A stretch of DNA of 64,000 nucleotides from Ascaphus truei (lineage: Eukaryota; Chordata; Amphibia; Anura; Ascaphidae): assembly GCA_036426205.1 (NCBI GenBank), contig WSYH01001922.1:37687-101686 (forward strand), in the 5' to 3' direction. Positions 21,071 to 31,231 of this stretch are shown piece by piece. Made by a program: the position numbers and the translations under genes. Each line of letters starts with the position of its first letter. Positions within the stretch are counted from its first letter, which is position 1. A model generated the notes under the pieces. The model did not search any database and was not told where the DNA came from. It saw only the letters and a list, made by a program, of their open reading frames with translations.

Positions 21071-22226
21071 TCATGCCATTCGACCTAGGCAACTCAACAA
21101 TAAAGTCCATGGATATGTGTGACCAGGGGCACTCCGGAATGGGTAAAGGTAAGAGACGCCCTGGGGTTTCTGATGAGGGATCTTGTTATGTGCACATACC
21201 GGACAGGACCATGTGAATTCGAGAATGGTTTTGGCCATATTGGGCCACCAGAAGGTGCGACGGATGAGATCCAAGTTTTTCTCGAATCCTGGATGTCCTG
21301 CCGAGTGGGCAGCATGTCCCCAATCAAGTATCTCAGGAACGAACTTGGGCTCTACGTACAAAGTGTCCTTCGGAACCTCAAGACCAGTCGGAAGATGTTT
21401 TTGAGATTTAATGATCTTCTCAAGATTCTTGAATGCCGCGACTGCAAGGATCCTTTGTTTAGGAAGCATGGACTTGGTGGGTTTTTTCCGGTCTCTCTTC
21501 AGAAGAGTATTGTCTAGAGAGGGCATCAGCTTTGATGTTTTTGGTGCCGGGAATGTATGACAAAATAAAATTAAACCTAGAGAAAAATAACGACCAGTGA
21601 GCTTGGCGGGGACCCAAAAGGCGGGCATTCTCGATGTACAACAAGTTTTTATGGTCTGTGAGAATCGTGAATGGCAGTTTTGATCCCTCCAGAAGGTGCC
21701 TCCATTCTTGAAGAGCTAATTTGACAGCCAAAAGTTCCCTATTACCTACGTCATCATTTCTCTCCACTGGAGAAAACTTCTTAGAGAAAAAACCGCAAGG
21801 GTGAAGTTTGTCCTGGGAAGAAAATCTCTGGGATAGAACTGCGCCAGCCCCACAGTCCAAAGCGTCAACCTCTAGGGTGAATGGAAAATTAGTGTTTGGA
21901 TGTCAGAGGATGGAAGCAGAGACGAAAGCTTGTTTCAATGATATGAAAGCCGAGACTGCCTTGGGAGACCAAGATGAAGGATCAGCACCTTTTTGAGTCA
22001 GTGCCGTGATAGGAGCGATGGTGGTGCAAAAGTTGCAAATGAATTTTCGGTAATAGTTAGAGAATCCTAAAAATCGCTGAATAGACTTGAGGGAATCGGT
22101 TGTGGCTAATCCACTATGGCTTTCAGTTTCTCGGGGTCCATGGCCAAGCCTCTGTTGGAGATAATGTACCCAAGAAAGGAAGTGGTAGACTGGTGAAAAA
22201 GGCATTTCTCCATTTTTCCGGAACAC
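21071..22226 (-). pseudogene. pol: Gypsy2 pol fragment: end of RT, RNase H, start of integrase
   Basis: Reading leftward: [15 protein letters not shown] (22170), [15 protein letters not shown] (22080), [26 protein letters not shown] and [16 protein letters not shown] (RNase H, 21850-21680), TDHKNLLY (21655), [13 protein letters not shown] (21530), HSAGHPGFEKNLDLIRRTFWWP (21300) and [10 protein letters not shown] (21190). Internal frameshifts lie near 21900 and 21530. It is clearly the same family as gypsy1 and gypsy3. Confidence 0.9.
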
Positions 22227-22227
22227 A

Positions 22228-22400
22228 TGGCAGCCTCATGGGAGAGGGAAGGCTTAGGAGCGGAGACGAACCGCCGGGGAACCCCCAGGACAGCGGAAGG
22301 TGAGCGGCGCCAGCGAGGGGCACGCACCATGGCAGTAGCGGGAGGCAAACGAGGTGAGGAGGGGACGGGCTGCGGGCGCCGCGATCCCCGAATCCTCACA
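22228..22400 (-). repeat. Remnant of gypsy2 5' LTR
   Basis: A GC-rich segment ending CCCCGAATCCTCACA, equivalent to the gypsy1 LTR terminus, directly against the CTATA target duplication. The start is lost by deletion into the pol fragment. Confidence 0.65.
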
Positions 22401-22436
22401 CTATACACGTGAGTATTGGGTCCGGACCCTAATGTT

Positions 22437-24459
22437 ACATAGTTACATAGTTACATAGTAGATGAGGTTGAAAAAGACGTCCGGCCATCAAGTTCAACCT
22501 ATGCTAAATTTAGACAACAGATATTTTATCATATATCTATACTTATTGATCCAGAGGAAGGCAAACAAAAAACCTCAGTCATACCATCCAAAGATATCTC
22601 ATAAGGGGAAAAATAAATTCCTTCCTGACTCCAAAAATTGGCAATCGAATTAATCCCTGGATCAAAATCCTTCCTATGTATATTTATTTGGTATAGCCCT
22701 GTATACCTTTCCCATCTAAAAAGATGTCCAACCTTTTTTTGAACAAATCTATTGTATCTGCCATCACAGTCTCCATGGGTAATGAATTCCACATTTTTAT
22801 TGCCCTTACTGTAAAGAACCCTTTCCTTTGTTGCTGGTGAAATCTCCTTTCCTCCAACCTTAAGGGATGCCCCTGAGTCCTTTGTACTGCCCTTGGGATG
22901 AATAGTTAATTTGAAAGCTCCTTTAATTGTCCCCAAATATATTTGTATATAGTTATCATATCCCCTATTAGACGCCCCTTTTCTAATGTAAATAAATCGA
23001 AATTATCTAGCCTCTCCTCATAAGTTAGATTGTCCATCCCCTTTATTAATTTGGTGGCTCTTCTCTGCACTCTCTCTAGTTCCATAATGTCTTTTCTTAG
23101 GATTGGTGCCCAAAATTGTACTCCATATTTAAGGTGTGGTCTTACTAATGCTTTGTAAAGTGGCATAATTATGTTTACTTCCCTTCCATCCATTGCCTGT
23201 TTGATGCAAGATAAGATCTTGTTTGCCTTTGCAGCTACTGCATGACTTTGGGCACTATTGCTAAGCCTGCTGTCTATAAGCACTCCTAAATCCTTCTCCA
23301 TCAAGGATTCCCCCAATGTATCCCCATTTAATGGGTAATTCGTCTTTTTATTCTTGCATCCCAAATGCATAACCTTACATTTATCTGTATTAAACCTCAT
23401 CTGCCATTTACCTGCCCACGTTTCCAGTCTCTCCAAGTCCTTCTGAAGAGAAATTACATCCTGCTCTGATTCTATTACCTTACACAATTTAGTATCATCA
23501 GCAAAGATGGAGACTTTGCTCTCGATCCCAACCTCAAGGTCATTAATAAACAAGTTAAAAAGCAGGGGTCCCAGTACCGATCCCTGAGGAACTCCACTCA
23601 CGACTTTAGCCCAACCTGAAAAAGTTCCATTTACGACAACCCTCTGCTGTCTGTCCTTTAACCAGTTTTCAATCCAGGTGCATATATTATTACTGAGTCC
23701 AATTTTCTTTATTTTGTACACCAACCTCTTGTATGAAACCGTATCAAAAGCCTTTGGAAAATCTAAGTAGACCACATAAACTGCCTTACCCTGGTCTAAA
23801 TTCCTACTTACCTCCTCAAAGAAACAAATAAGGTTAGTTTGGCATGATCTATCCTTCATAAATCCATGCTGACTATTACTAATAATTTTGTTTTCCATAA
23901 GGTATTCCTGAATATTATCCCGTATTAAACCCTCAAGTAGTTTCCCCACTATTGAATTCAGGCTTCCAGGTCTGTAATTCCCCGGTTGTGATCTCTTTTT
24001 AAATATAGGCACCACATCTGCTTTACGCCAATCTTGTGGTACTGAGCCTGTGGAAATGGAGTCCTTGAATATTAACTATAATGGTTTGGCTATTACTGAG
24101 CTTAACTCCTTGAGAACTCTTGGATGTATGCCATCGGGGCCAGGTGCCTTATTTACTTTAATTTTTTCAAGTCGCTTATGAACTTCTTTCTCAGTTAACC
24201 AATTGTTCATTAATATGGAGGTTGTGGCTTCTTCCTGCGGCACTACTATTGAACTTGATTCTTCCCTGGTAAACACAGAGGCAAAGAATATGTTTAATAC
24301 CTCTGCTTTTTCCTTATTTCCAATAATCTGCCTACCCATCTCACACTGAAAGGGTCCTATATTTTCTTTCTCATTTTTTGTTATTAAGGTACTTAAAGAA
24401 CATTTTAGGGTTGATCTTATTTTCTATTGCAATCCTTTTTTCATTATCCATTTTTGCTA
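22437..24459 (-). pseudogene. CR1-type LINE ORF2: RT and 3' end (part 1)
   Basis: Minus strand. RT motifs in order: KAPGPDGIHPRVLKEL (24170), WRKADVVPIFKK and YRPGSLNSIVGKLLE (24000), HGFMKDRSCQTNL, YVVYLDFPKAFDTV (23780), GVPQGSVLGPLLF (23600), FADDTKL (23500, catalytic pair intact), then VQRRATKLIKGMDNLTYEERL (23070), a C-terminal block typical of CR1. A single TAG interrupts near 24073, and frameshifts follow 22920. The 3' end is the repeat TACATAGT (22437-22460), the short tandem tail characteristic of CR1/L2. It continues beyond PLE1 at 30771-31040. Confidence 0.9.
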
Positions 24460-25988
24460 ACGTGAAATACAAAACTAACTAAAAAAACTCTCTACCAGCG
24501 CTTGATCCAAGTGATAAACTAATTGGTGTGATAACAACAATTGTGTGATTACAATGTGATTACATATGCAGCCAAGGGGGCAATAAACAATAGATTGTTC
24601 CAATCCAATACCATACAAATATAAATTCAAAGAATGTCCCCGGCGCACGAAACGTGTGTGATGTGATTACAGTACCATATCAAAAGACAGTCCTGGTTGA
24701 AAAGTCAGTCCTGGTAGTAGAATGTTTTATCAACAATGTGAGGTAGATTTTCCCTGGCGTAGTTCCCTTGTGTTGTCTGCAATAACAGATAAAGAAACAC
24801 ACCATTGCGCAGTATACAGACTCAATTGCCCCCCACTGAAGAGGAAAATCCCTATTTACAGGATATTTTCTTGTTCATTCGGGGAGAGGATCTGTTCTTT
24901 GGCTCTCTTCTCCACCCTGATCTCCACGGGCCCTCGTGGTTCCTAAGGTGGCTCTCTTCAACTCGGTCTGCGTCGTCCCAGAGCAGCATACACACGCAAC
25001 AGCCGTGGTTGGAGAAAATTGAAAGACAGCCTAGTGTACTCCGCAAATTTTATTTAACAATGTTAAAAAGCAGCAATGTTACACTCACATTTTGCGAGGG
25101 CAAACATGCTATACATTATGTTTATGTAATCAACTATAGGATAAGTGTTTATTTTATTAATTTAATGTTTTATCATGTTTTTAATTCATTTTATATGTTT
25201 TGATATTTTTAAAAGGGTTGCATCTCGTGGGTGTGGGAGAAACTCGGGCGCTGCGCTACTGACGTCATCGGTTGACAGCAACCTCGTGAACAACACACCA
25301 TCGAGTGGACACCAAGCTGCGGACGGCATCTTGAGCGGCCATGTTTGCCCTCGCAAAATGTGAGTGTAATATTGCTGCTTTTTAACATGTTAAATAAAAT
25401 TTGCGGGGAGTACACTAGGCTGTCTTTCAATTTTCTCCAACCACGGTGTGTTGCGGTGGTGATGCTGCCCTGGGACGACGCAGACCGAGTTGAAGAGAGC
25501 CACCTTAGGAACCATGAGGGGCCCGTGGAGATCAAGGCGGAGGAAGAGAGCCAAAGACAGAACTCTCCCCGAATGAACAAAAGAAAATATCCTGTAAGTA
25601 GGGATTTTCCTCTTCAGGTTGGGGCAATTGAGTCTGTATCTGCGCAATGGTGTGTTTCTTATCTGTTATTGCAGACAACACAAGGGAACTACGCCTAGAG
25701 GAAAAATCTACCTCACATTGTTGATGAAACATCTACTACCAGGACTGACTTTTCAACCAGGACGTCTTTGTATGGTACTGTAATCAGAATCACCACACTT
25801 TGCGCCGGGGACATTCTTTGTATTTATATTTGTATGGTATTGGATTGGAACAATCTATTGTTTATTGCCCCCTTGGCTGCATATGTAATCACATTGTAAT
25901 CACACAATTGTTGTTATCACACCAATTAGTTTATCACTTGGATCAAGCGCTGGTAGAGAGTTTTTTTAGTTAGTTTTGTATTTCACGT
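24460..25988. repeat. PLE1 5' inverted arms
   Basis: 24460-25108 is the reverse complement of 25340-25988, both about 649 bases with few differences; between them lie 231 bases containing the PLE tail start (25106-25216). Open frames in the arms on both strands mirror each other and are not genes. Confidence 0.88.
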
Positions 25989-26039
25989 TTGTCTGTTCAA
26001 TACTCACTCAGCAGCTGACCACAATATTATTTTATCACC

Positions 26040-27137
26040 ATGGCACTATTCACTAATAGAGCACTACGAGGGTTAAATTTAGAAGGTTTTTTCACGGTAG
26101 ATGAATTTATGGATCCTGATAAAGAGAGTCTTGATATTCAGTTTTCCAAGTTAGAAAGGTTACTGTCACAAGAAATGAGGCAAATATGGGAAGTATACAC
26201 GCTCAAACAATACCTTGAACAAAAGCGGATACCCAGAGGACTTAGAGTCCAAAAGCCCCCCACCTCAGATCAGGAAGATGAAAACTTTTTAAAGGAGTGG
26301 AATTTTATTCTAGACACTTGTTCGGTAAACCTTATCCAATTGCTCCTGAAACAGAGAGCTAAGACTCTAGAAGTATTAGATAAAGAAATAAATACAATCA
26401 AGGAGCAAATGGAACCGTTTATGGAATTGGCGGAGTACAAATTATTGGAAGAAAAAGCAATTTCAAAAATAGATAAAACAGAGAAAGAAGTCAAGCTTAC
26501 TAAACTTAAAAAATTTGCAAGAGATAAGCGGGACTATGATGAGAACAGGCAGAGAAACTGGAAGACCAAAAAAATCATTACCGTTAGTGAAGTGGAAAAT
26601 AGTGGTCAGGAACCAGATACACCTGCAGCTAATTCTAGAGACAGGTTAGATTCCACCAGAAGTGAGAAATTTGAAGTTAACACTAAGGAATTAAAGGGTG
26701 GGAATCTACCATTAGATAAATCTAATAAGAATCCCCCTTCCTATAAAAATAAAAAGAGGCCTACTAATCAGTAAGGGACAAACCCAAGTAGCAGTAGGGT
26801 TACACATTCTGACCAAAATTACACTAATGTGAATTATAGAGAAAGGTCTCCAGTAGACAGACCCTTTAACAGCCAGAAAACAAATAATTCCAAACAGAAT
26901 TCTTTTTTAGACTACCGCCAGGGACGAGCACCAATCCAAGAAAGGTGGAGAGGCCCCAGAAATCATCTAGGGAGACAAGACCAAACAAAGGTAGAAAGGA
27001 AAAGGTCAAGGCTGGAAGAGTCAGAGGAAAGAGAGGAGGGTCAAGGAAGAGAAAGAGAAAGAAAAAGGTCAGACAGAGGAAGGGACTGGTAAAAAGTAAT
27101 GTCTTCAATATAAGAGATGTTCAATTACAAGTAGAAT
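26040..27137 (+). pseudogene. PLE1 N-terminal region (coiled coil, basic tail)
   Basis: It starts at ATG 26040 (MALFTNRALRGLNLEGFFT) close after the arm. Residues 30-150 are charged helices such as FSKLERLLSQEMRQIWEVY and EKAISKIDKTEKEVKLTKLKK, a likely coiled coil. TAA at 26772 interrupts; the frame continues, then shifts near 26950-27000 to the frame of the RT part, passing through a very basic stretch (RKRKRKKKVRQRK). It ends where the MITE begins. PLE2 has an equivalent N-terminal region at 18640-19096. I infer one original ORF covering this part and the RT part. Confidence 0.7.
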
Positions 27138-27139
27138 TA

Positions 27140-27467
27140 CTGCTGCGGCCAAGTTTATTCGAGCATTTGCCCGTTCTTGGCCGCAGCAGTAGCCTGGCGC
27201 GCGCCCGAGGGTGACGGGCGCGCGCCGAAGCAGCGGAAGAGCGCCCTCCGATCGGGGCGCTCTCCCTACCGCTGCCGGGTCCGCCGGGTCCCCCGGAACC
27301 CCCTGCCCCTCGGGGAGCCCTGGACGCGCGTGCAGGGGGCGCAGGCTCCCGAAGACGCGTGACCGCGCGTCTATGACGCGCGGCACGCCGAGGGGCGGCC
27401 ACTAGCAAGCCGGGAAATCTCCCGGCTTGCGGATCTGGCCGCACTGCAATTAAGTGTGTCGGCAGTG
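27140..27467. mobile_element. TA-flanked MITE (328 bp) inside the PLE1 ORF
   Basis: Very GC-rich. The left end reads CTGCTGCGGCCAAGTTTATTCGAGC, and the right end read inward begins CACTGCCGACACAC; TA flanks both ends (27138-27139 and 27468-27469). Element plus TA is 330 bases, a multiple of three, and reading frame 2 is the PLE frame on both sides. Its ends relate it to the MITEs at 36164 and 62734. The TA duplication points to the Tc1/mariner group. No transposase is present. Confidence 0.75.
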
Positions 27468-29722
27468 TAGATGTCCTATCCAGGGGTTTGAATTTTGCTC
27501 CGGTAAATGGTCCCAATATGTTTAACACATTTGTGGACATCCACAAGTTTGTGAGAAAAATCACTTTGAAAAAGTATTTCATTAAGGACGCCGTTAGTAG
27601 AGCAGTCATTAAACCTAATTTAGCTAATTGTATTGACAAATCTCCCCTTACATCATTTAAGAGACCATCCACTTTTTACCCCAAAGCCGTTAAAGGTAAC
27701 TACATCAACACCTTTGCGGAGATGGTTATCACAGATTTAGAAACAGCAAGTTGTAATTTCAAATGCCCCAAACAAAATCTAAGCATAGAAGAAAAAGCAG
27801 CCATAAAATCCCTTGAGGACAATAAAAATATTGTAATCAAGGCGGCAGACAAAGGGGGAGGGGTGGTTGTGATGAACTCCTCTTATTATAAAGAGGAGTC
27901 ATCAAGAATCTTGAGTGATCCAACCACATACCGGAAACTGGAGGGTAACCCAACGAATCTTTTTAAAGAGGAGTTGTTGGTGCATTTAGAACAGGGATTT
28001 CGAGATGAAATAATTACTAAACAAGAACTGGAATTCATCACTATAGAACAACCAAGGATTCCAGTATTTTATTTCATCCCGAAGATCCATAAGAATCTTA
28101 ATCGGCCCCCAGGAAGACCAATAATATCTGGAATAAGGTCCCTCACCTCGAATCTATCGCAATTTTTAGATTTTCTGTTGCAGAAATATGTGAAACAGGT
28201 CCCATCCTATTTGAGAGACACGTCGCACGTACTCACGACCATACAGGAGTTAAAGTGGTCCGAAGAATTTTGTTGGGTAACATGCGACGTAGTCTCATTA
28301 TACACAATAATAGACCACAAGATGGGACTGGAGGCAATCAGGAGGGTTCTGGAAAAAGATAACTCTGTAGATGAAAAACTAAGGACTTTCATCTTGGATG
28401 GAATCAGGTTCATCCTAACCCACAATTATTTTTGTCATGAAGGCGATTTTTTCCTCCAGACATGCGGCACCGCGATGGGCACCAGGTTTGCCCCAAGTTA
28501 TGCGAACTTATTCATGTCCATATGGGAGGAGGATAACATATGGACCTCCAACCCATTTGGGGCAAACCTGGTGCTATGGAAGAGATACATCGATGACGTG
28601 CTGTGTGTCTGGAGGGGGCCTATGGATGAGCTTGAGGCATTCAAGCAATATTTGAATATTAATGAATTGAACCTGCGATTCACATTTAATCAAAGCAATA
28701 CCATCATCAACTTCCTTGACCTCTCTCTGTATATAGAGAACGATATTATTCAGACAAAAACATATAATAAGGATGTAGATGCCAATACGTATTTATTGGC
28801 ATCAAGCAATCACCACCCAAACTGGCTCCGGAACATCCCCAAGGGACAAGCACTAAGGGTTAAGCGAAACTGCTCAAATGAAAAAGTGTACCAACAGCAG
28901 GTAAATGACCTTAGGGATAGGTTCCTGGAGAGGGAATACAAAATGCGTGATGTAGACTCTGCCATCTCTGAAGTTAATAAACTAGATAGAAAAAATATTC
29001 TATGTAAAGATCCGACCACAACTGTTCTGAAGAAAAGTGACCCATTTCCATTTTTTATAACCCAGTACAGTGGTCTAGCCCCCACTATAACAAAGGTTCT
29101 TACTAAACATTGGGGCATACTACAGAGGGACCCTGTTCTTAAAGAGATTGTCCCAGAAAAACCTCAGATAGTTTACAGAAGGGCAAAAAATCTAAAGTCC
29201 CGGCTATCACCAAGTTGTCCCTTTGATGGTCTTCGAGACCGCCATGTTACATGGCTAAGTAACCTTAAAGGATACTACACATGCTCCAAATGTATTGGAT
29301 GTAAAAATAGTGTTAAGGGCAAATCATTCAAATCAAACAAAACAGGAGTGGTCTACGATATAGAAACATTTATTAACTGTAAGACGGATTATTGTGTTTA
29401 CTTACTGCAATACCCATGTGGGCTACAATACATAGGGCGTACAGGGAGACCTCTCAAGAGGCGATTTGCCGAGCATATATACAACATCAAGAGAGGCCTC
29501 GAGACGCATAGCGTCTCTAATCATTTCAAGCTAGTGCATAATCAGATTCTTGATGGCCTTATATGTATGGGTATTGAACATCTAAAACCAAATTGGCGCG
29601 GGGGAGATAGGCTGGGCATGTTGTCCAAAAGAGAAAGTTATTGGATATATGTCCTGAAAACTTTGTCCCCATTGGGTCTAAATATTGATTTTGATCTGGC
29701 ATCCTTTTTGAAAGACCCTTAA
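27468..29722 (+). CDS. PLE1 RT and GIY-YIG endonuclease, open throughout
   Basis: 751 codons without a stop from the MITE edge to TAA at 29720-29722. RT domain: NIVIKAADKGGGVVVM (27830), YFIPKIHKNLNRPPGRPIIS (28070), WVTCDVVSLYT (28275, catalytic Asp), CGTAMGTRFAPSYANLF (28465) and KRYIDDVLCVWRG (28580, catalytic pair). Linker with CSKCIGC (29290), then the endonuclease: YLLQYPCGLQYIGRTGRPL and RRFAEH (29400-29480), YWIYVLKTL near the end. All key residues of the Penelope RT and of the GIY-YIG fold can be seen. The true start lies upstream of the MITE; the first ATG in frame after it is internal. This is the youngest-looking coding sequence of the window. Confidence 0.93.
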
Positions 29723-29787
29723 AATCTGCTTGTTTCATCTTTTTTCAATTCAGTTATCGTTTTTTATTGAATTCGTAAATATAATCA

Positions 29788-30755
29788 ATGCTATACATTA
29801 TGTTTATGTAATCAACTATAGGATAAGTGTTTATTTTATTAATTTAATGTTTTATCATGTTTTAATTCATTTTATATGTTTTGATATTTTTAAAAGGGTA
29901 ATAGTTAGGACTGGTTTGACCCCAACAGCATAGTATATCAATTAAGCTGCTTCTGGTCCTGCAATTACTCAATTACTCAAAATGATCGCCGCCCATGTGT
30001 GGGCAGATACAAGTTTTAGTGCATGTACTTAAGGCACCAGTGTACTGGACTCCTTCATCCCCTGAGGAAGTGACGTAGCGTCACGAAACGCATAGGGAGG
30101 AGGAGCCTAGTACAGTGCACGTTGTAAGCCGTCACCTGCGTTGCATCTCGTGGTGTGGGGAGAACTCCGGGCGCTGCACTACTGACGTCATCGGTTGGCG
30201 CGCGACCTCGTGAACAACACACCATCGAGTGGACACAAGCTGCGGACGGCATTCTTGAGCGGCATGTTTGCCCTCGCAAAATGTGAGTGTAACATTGCTG
30301 CTTTTTAACATTGTTAAATAAAATTTGCGGAGTACACTAGGCTGTCTTTCAATTTTCTCCAACCACGGCTGTTGCGGTGTATGCTGCTCCTGGGACGACG
30401 CAGACCGAGTTGAAGAGAGCCACCTTAGGAACCATGAGGGGCCCGTGGAGATCAAGGCGGAGGAAGAGAGCCAAAGAACAGAACCTCTCCCCCGAATGAA
30501 CAAGAAAATATCCTGTAAGTAGGGATTTTCCTCTTCAGGTTGGGGCAATTGAGTCTGTATACTGCGCAATGGTGTGTTTTCTTTATCTGTTATTGCAGAC
30601 AACACAAGGGAACTACGCCTAGAGGAAAATCTACCTCACATTGTTGATGAAACATTCTACTACCAGGACTGACTTTTCAACCAGGACTGTCTTTTGATAT
30701 GGTACTGTAATCATCATCACCACACTTTGCGCCGGGGACATTCTTTGTATTTATA
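29788..30755 (+). repeat. PLE1 3' tail / terminal repeat
   Basis: 29788-29898 equals 25105-25216, and 30142-30740 equals 25217-25840. The segment 29899-30141 between them, which includes the ribozyme, is present only in this 3' copy. Confidence 0.85.
30050..30105 (+). ncRNA. Hammerhead-ribozyme-like motif of PLE1
   Basis: Stem I arm CTCCTTCATCCC, core CTGAGGA (30062-30068), extra A, stem II GTGACG-TAG-CGTCAC, GAAA (30085-30088), short stem III (ACGCAT), then A and GGGAGGAGG. GGGAGGAGG pairs with TTCATCCC and upstream bases over eight of nine positions. It sits 340 bases after the ORF stop, inside the 3' tail, where hammerheads have been described for PLEs. Confidence 0.72.
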
Positions 30756-30770
30756 TATCCATTTTTGCTA

Positions 30771-31040
30771 TTTTGATTGCCGTTTTACAATTTTTGTTAC
30801 ATTCCTTATAATTCTAATACGATGTCTCCGTCCCTTCTGACTTAAAGAATCTAAACGCCTTCCTCTTCTTGTCCATTTCCTCCCCTACTTGTTTATTTAG
30901 CCACATTGGTTTTGACTTATTTCTTTTATACTTATTACCTAAGCGTATACACTGATAAGTGTGCTTTTCTAACAATGTTTTAAAGACTGCCCATTTATCT
31001 TCTACATTTTCCCTGCAAAAACATCATCCCTATGTATTAC
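30771..31040 (-). pseudogene. CR1 LINE ORF2, part 2 (upstream of RT)
   Basis: Minus-strand reading gives WAVFKTLLEKHTYQCIRLGNKYKR, KPMWLNKQVGEEMDKKRKAFRFFK and AIKIAKMD, the region between endonuclease and RT in CR1/L2 elements. It is 5'-truncated at about 31040 and runs on into 24459 once PLE1 is removed. Confidence 0.8.
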
Positions 31041-31202
31041 TTGTAGATTAGCAGTGGGATCACTTGCCCCTCCACCTCCTCAGTAGTTGGTTTTTATGTT
31101 GTATTGCGAATCTTGTGTATATTATTATTCTTGTCATGTATTGACCCCCGGGTTTTAAATAATTTTTTGCCAATCAGTGCGCCTTTCTGCCTTTGTTTTA
31201 TG
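31041..31202. repeat. Outer end of the PLE2 inverted arm
   Basis: Reverse complement of 19119-19262 with scattered substitutions. This marks the far right limit of PLE2. Confidence 0.8.
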
Positions 31203-31208
31203 TTTTCT

Positions 31209-31231
31209 GTGAGCTCCCCTTAGGAGCTCAC
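31209..31231. other. Perfect 9-bp hairpin
   Basis: GTGAGCTCC-CCTTA-GGAGCTCAC lies just outside the PLE2 arm. Function unknown. Confidence 0.6.

Larger units (their letters stand above)
19515..22400 (-). mobile_element. Gypsy2: deleted sushi-type gypsy element, nested in PLE2
   Basis: It is bounded by TGTTACG on the left and CCTCACA on the right, the LTR ends of the gypsy1 family, and by the 5-bp target duplication CTATA (19510-19514 and 22401-22405). Removing it rejoins the PLE2 arm exactly. Most of the interior is gone: gag, protease and the first half of RT are missing, as are the end of integrase and the chromodomain. Its left LTR is interrupted by the insertion at 19913-20885. Confidence 0.85.
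24460..30755 (+). mobile_element. PLE1: near-complete Penelope-like element inserted in CR1
   Basis: It is flanked by the 15-bp target duplication TATCCATTTTTGCTA (24445-24459 and 30756-30770), and the LINE frame resumes on its right side. Structure: inverted 649-bp arms (24460-25108 and 25340-25988), the coding region 26040-29722 with a MITE inside, then a 3' tail (29788-30755) that repeats the 5' sequence from 25106 onward and holds a hammerhead motif. This combination of direct and inverted terminal copies is known for Penelope elements. Confidence 0.9.
15244..31202 (-). mobile_element. PLE2: Penelope-like element split by nested insertions
   Basis: The coding part lies on the minus strand at 15691-19096. 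Its upstream end is a long palindrome: the arm 19119-19400 is repeated in inverted form at 19425-19514, 22406-22436 and 31041-31202. The gaps in the second arm are gypsy2 (19515-22400) and a CR1 LINE (22437-31040) that itself contains PLE1. Joining the three pieces in order reproduces the first arm, which proves the nesting. The 3' end probably lies near 15250, where element A's LTR stops; no target duplication was identified. Confidence 0.8.

Noticed and set aside
22529..22936. 135-codon open frame following the CR1 RT
   Set aside because: Another frame of the CR1 3' region. The real C-terminal sequence (RRFHQQQRKGFFTVRAIKMWNSLP-like) lies in a different, broken frame.
24722..25732. Mirror-image ORFs on both strands encoding RSTLGCLSIF / ALFNSVCVV-type peptides
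   Set aside because: They lie in the inverted arms of PLE1, recur at 30132-30605, and follow terminal repeat sequence, not protein conservation.
27105..27672. GC-rich ORFs overlapping the start of the PLE1 RT
   Set aside because: They run through the GC-rich MITE; the open frames come from base composition.
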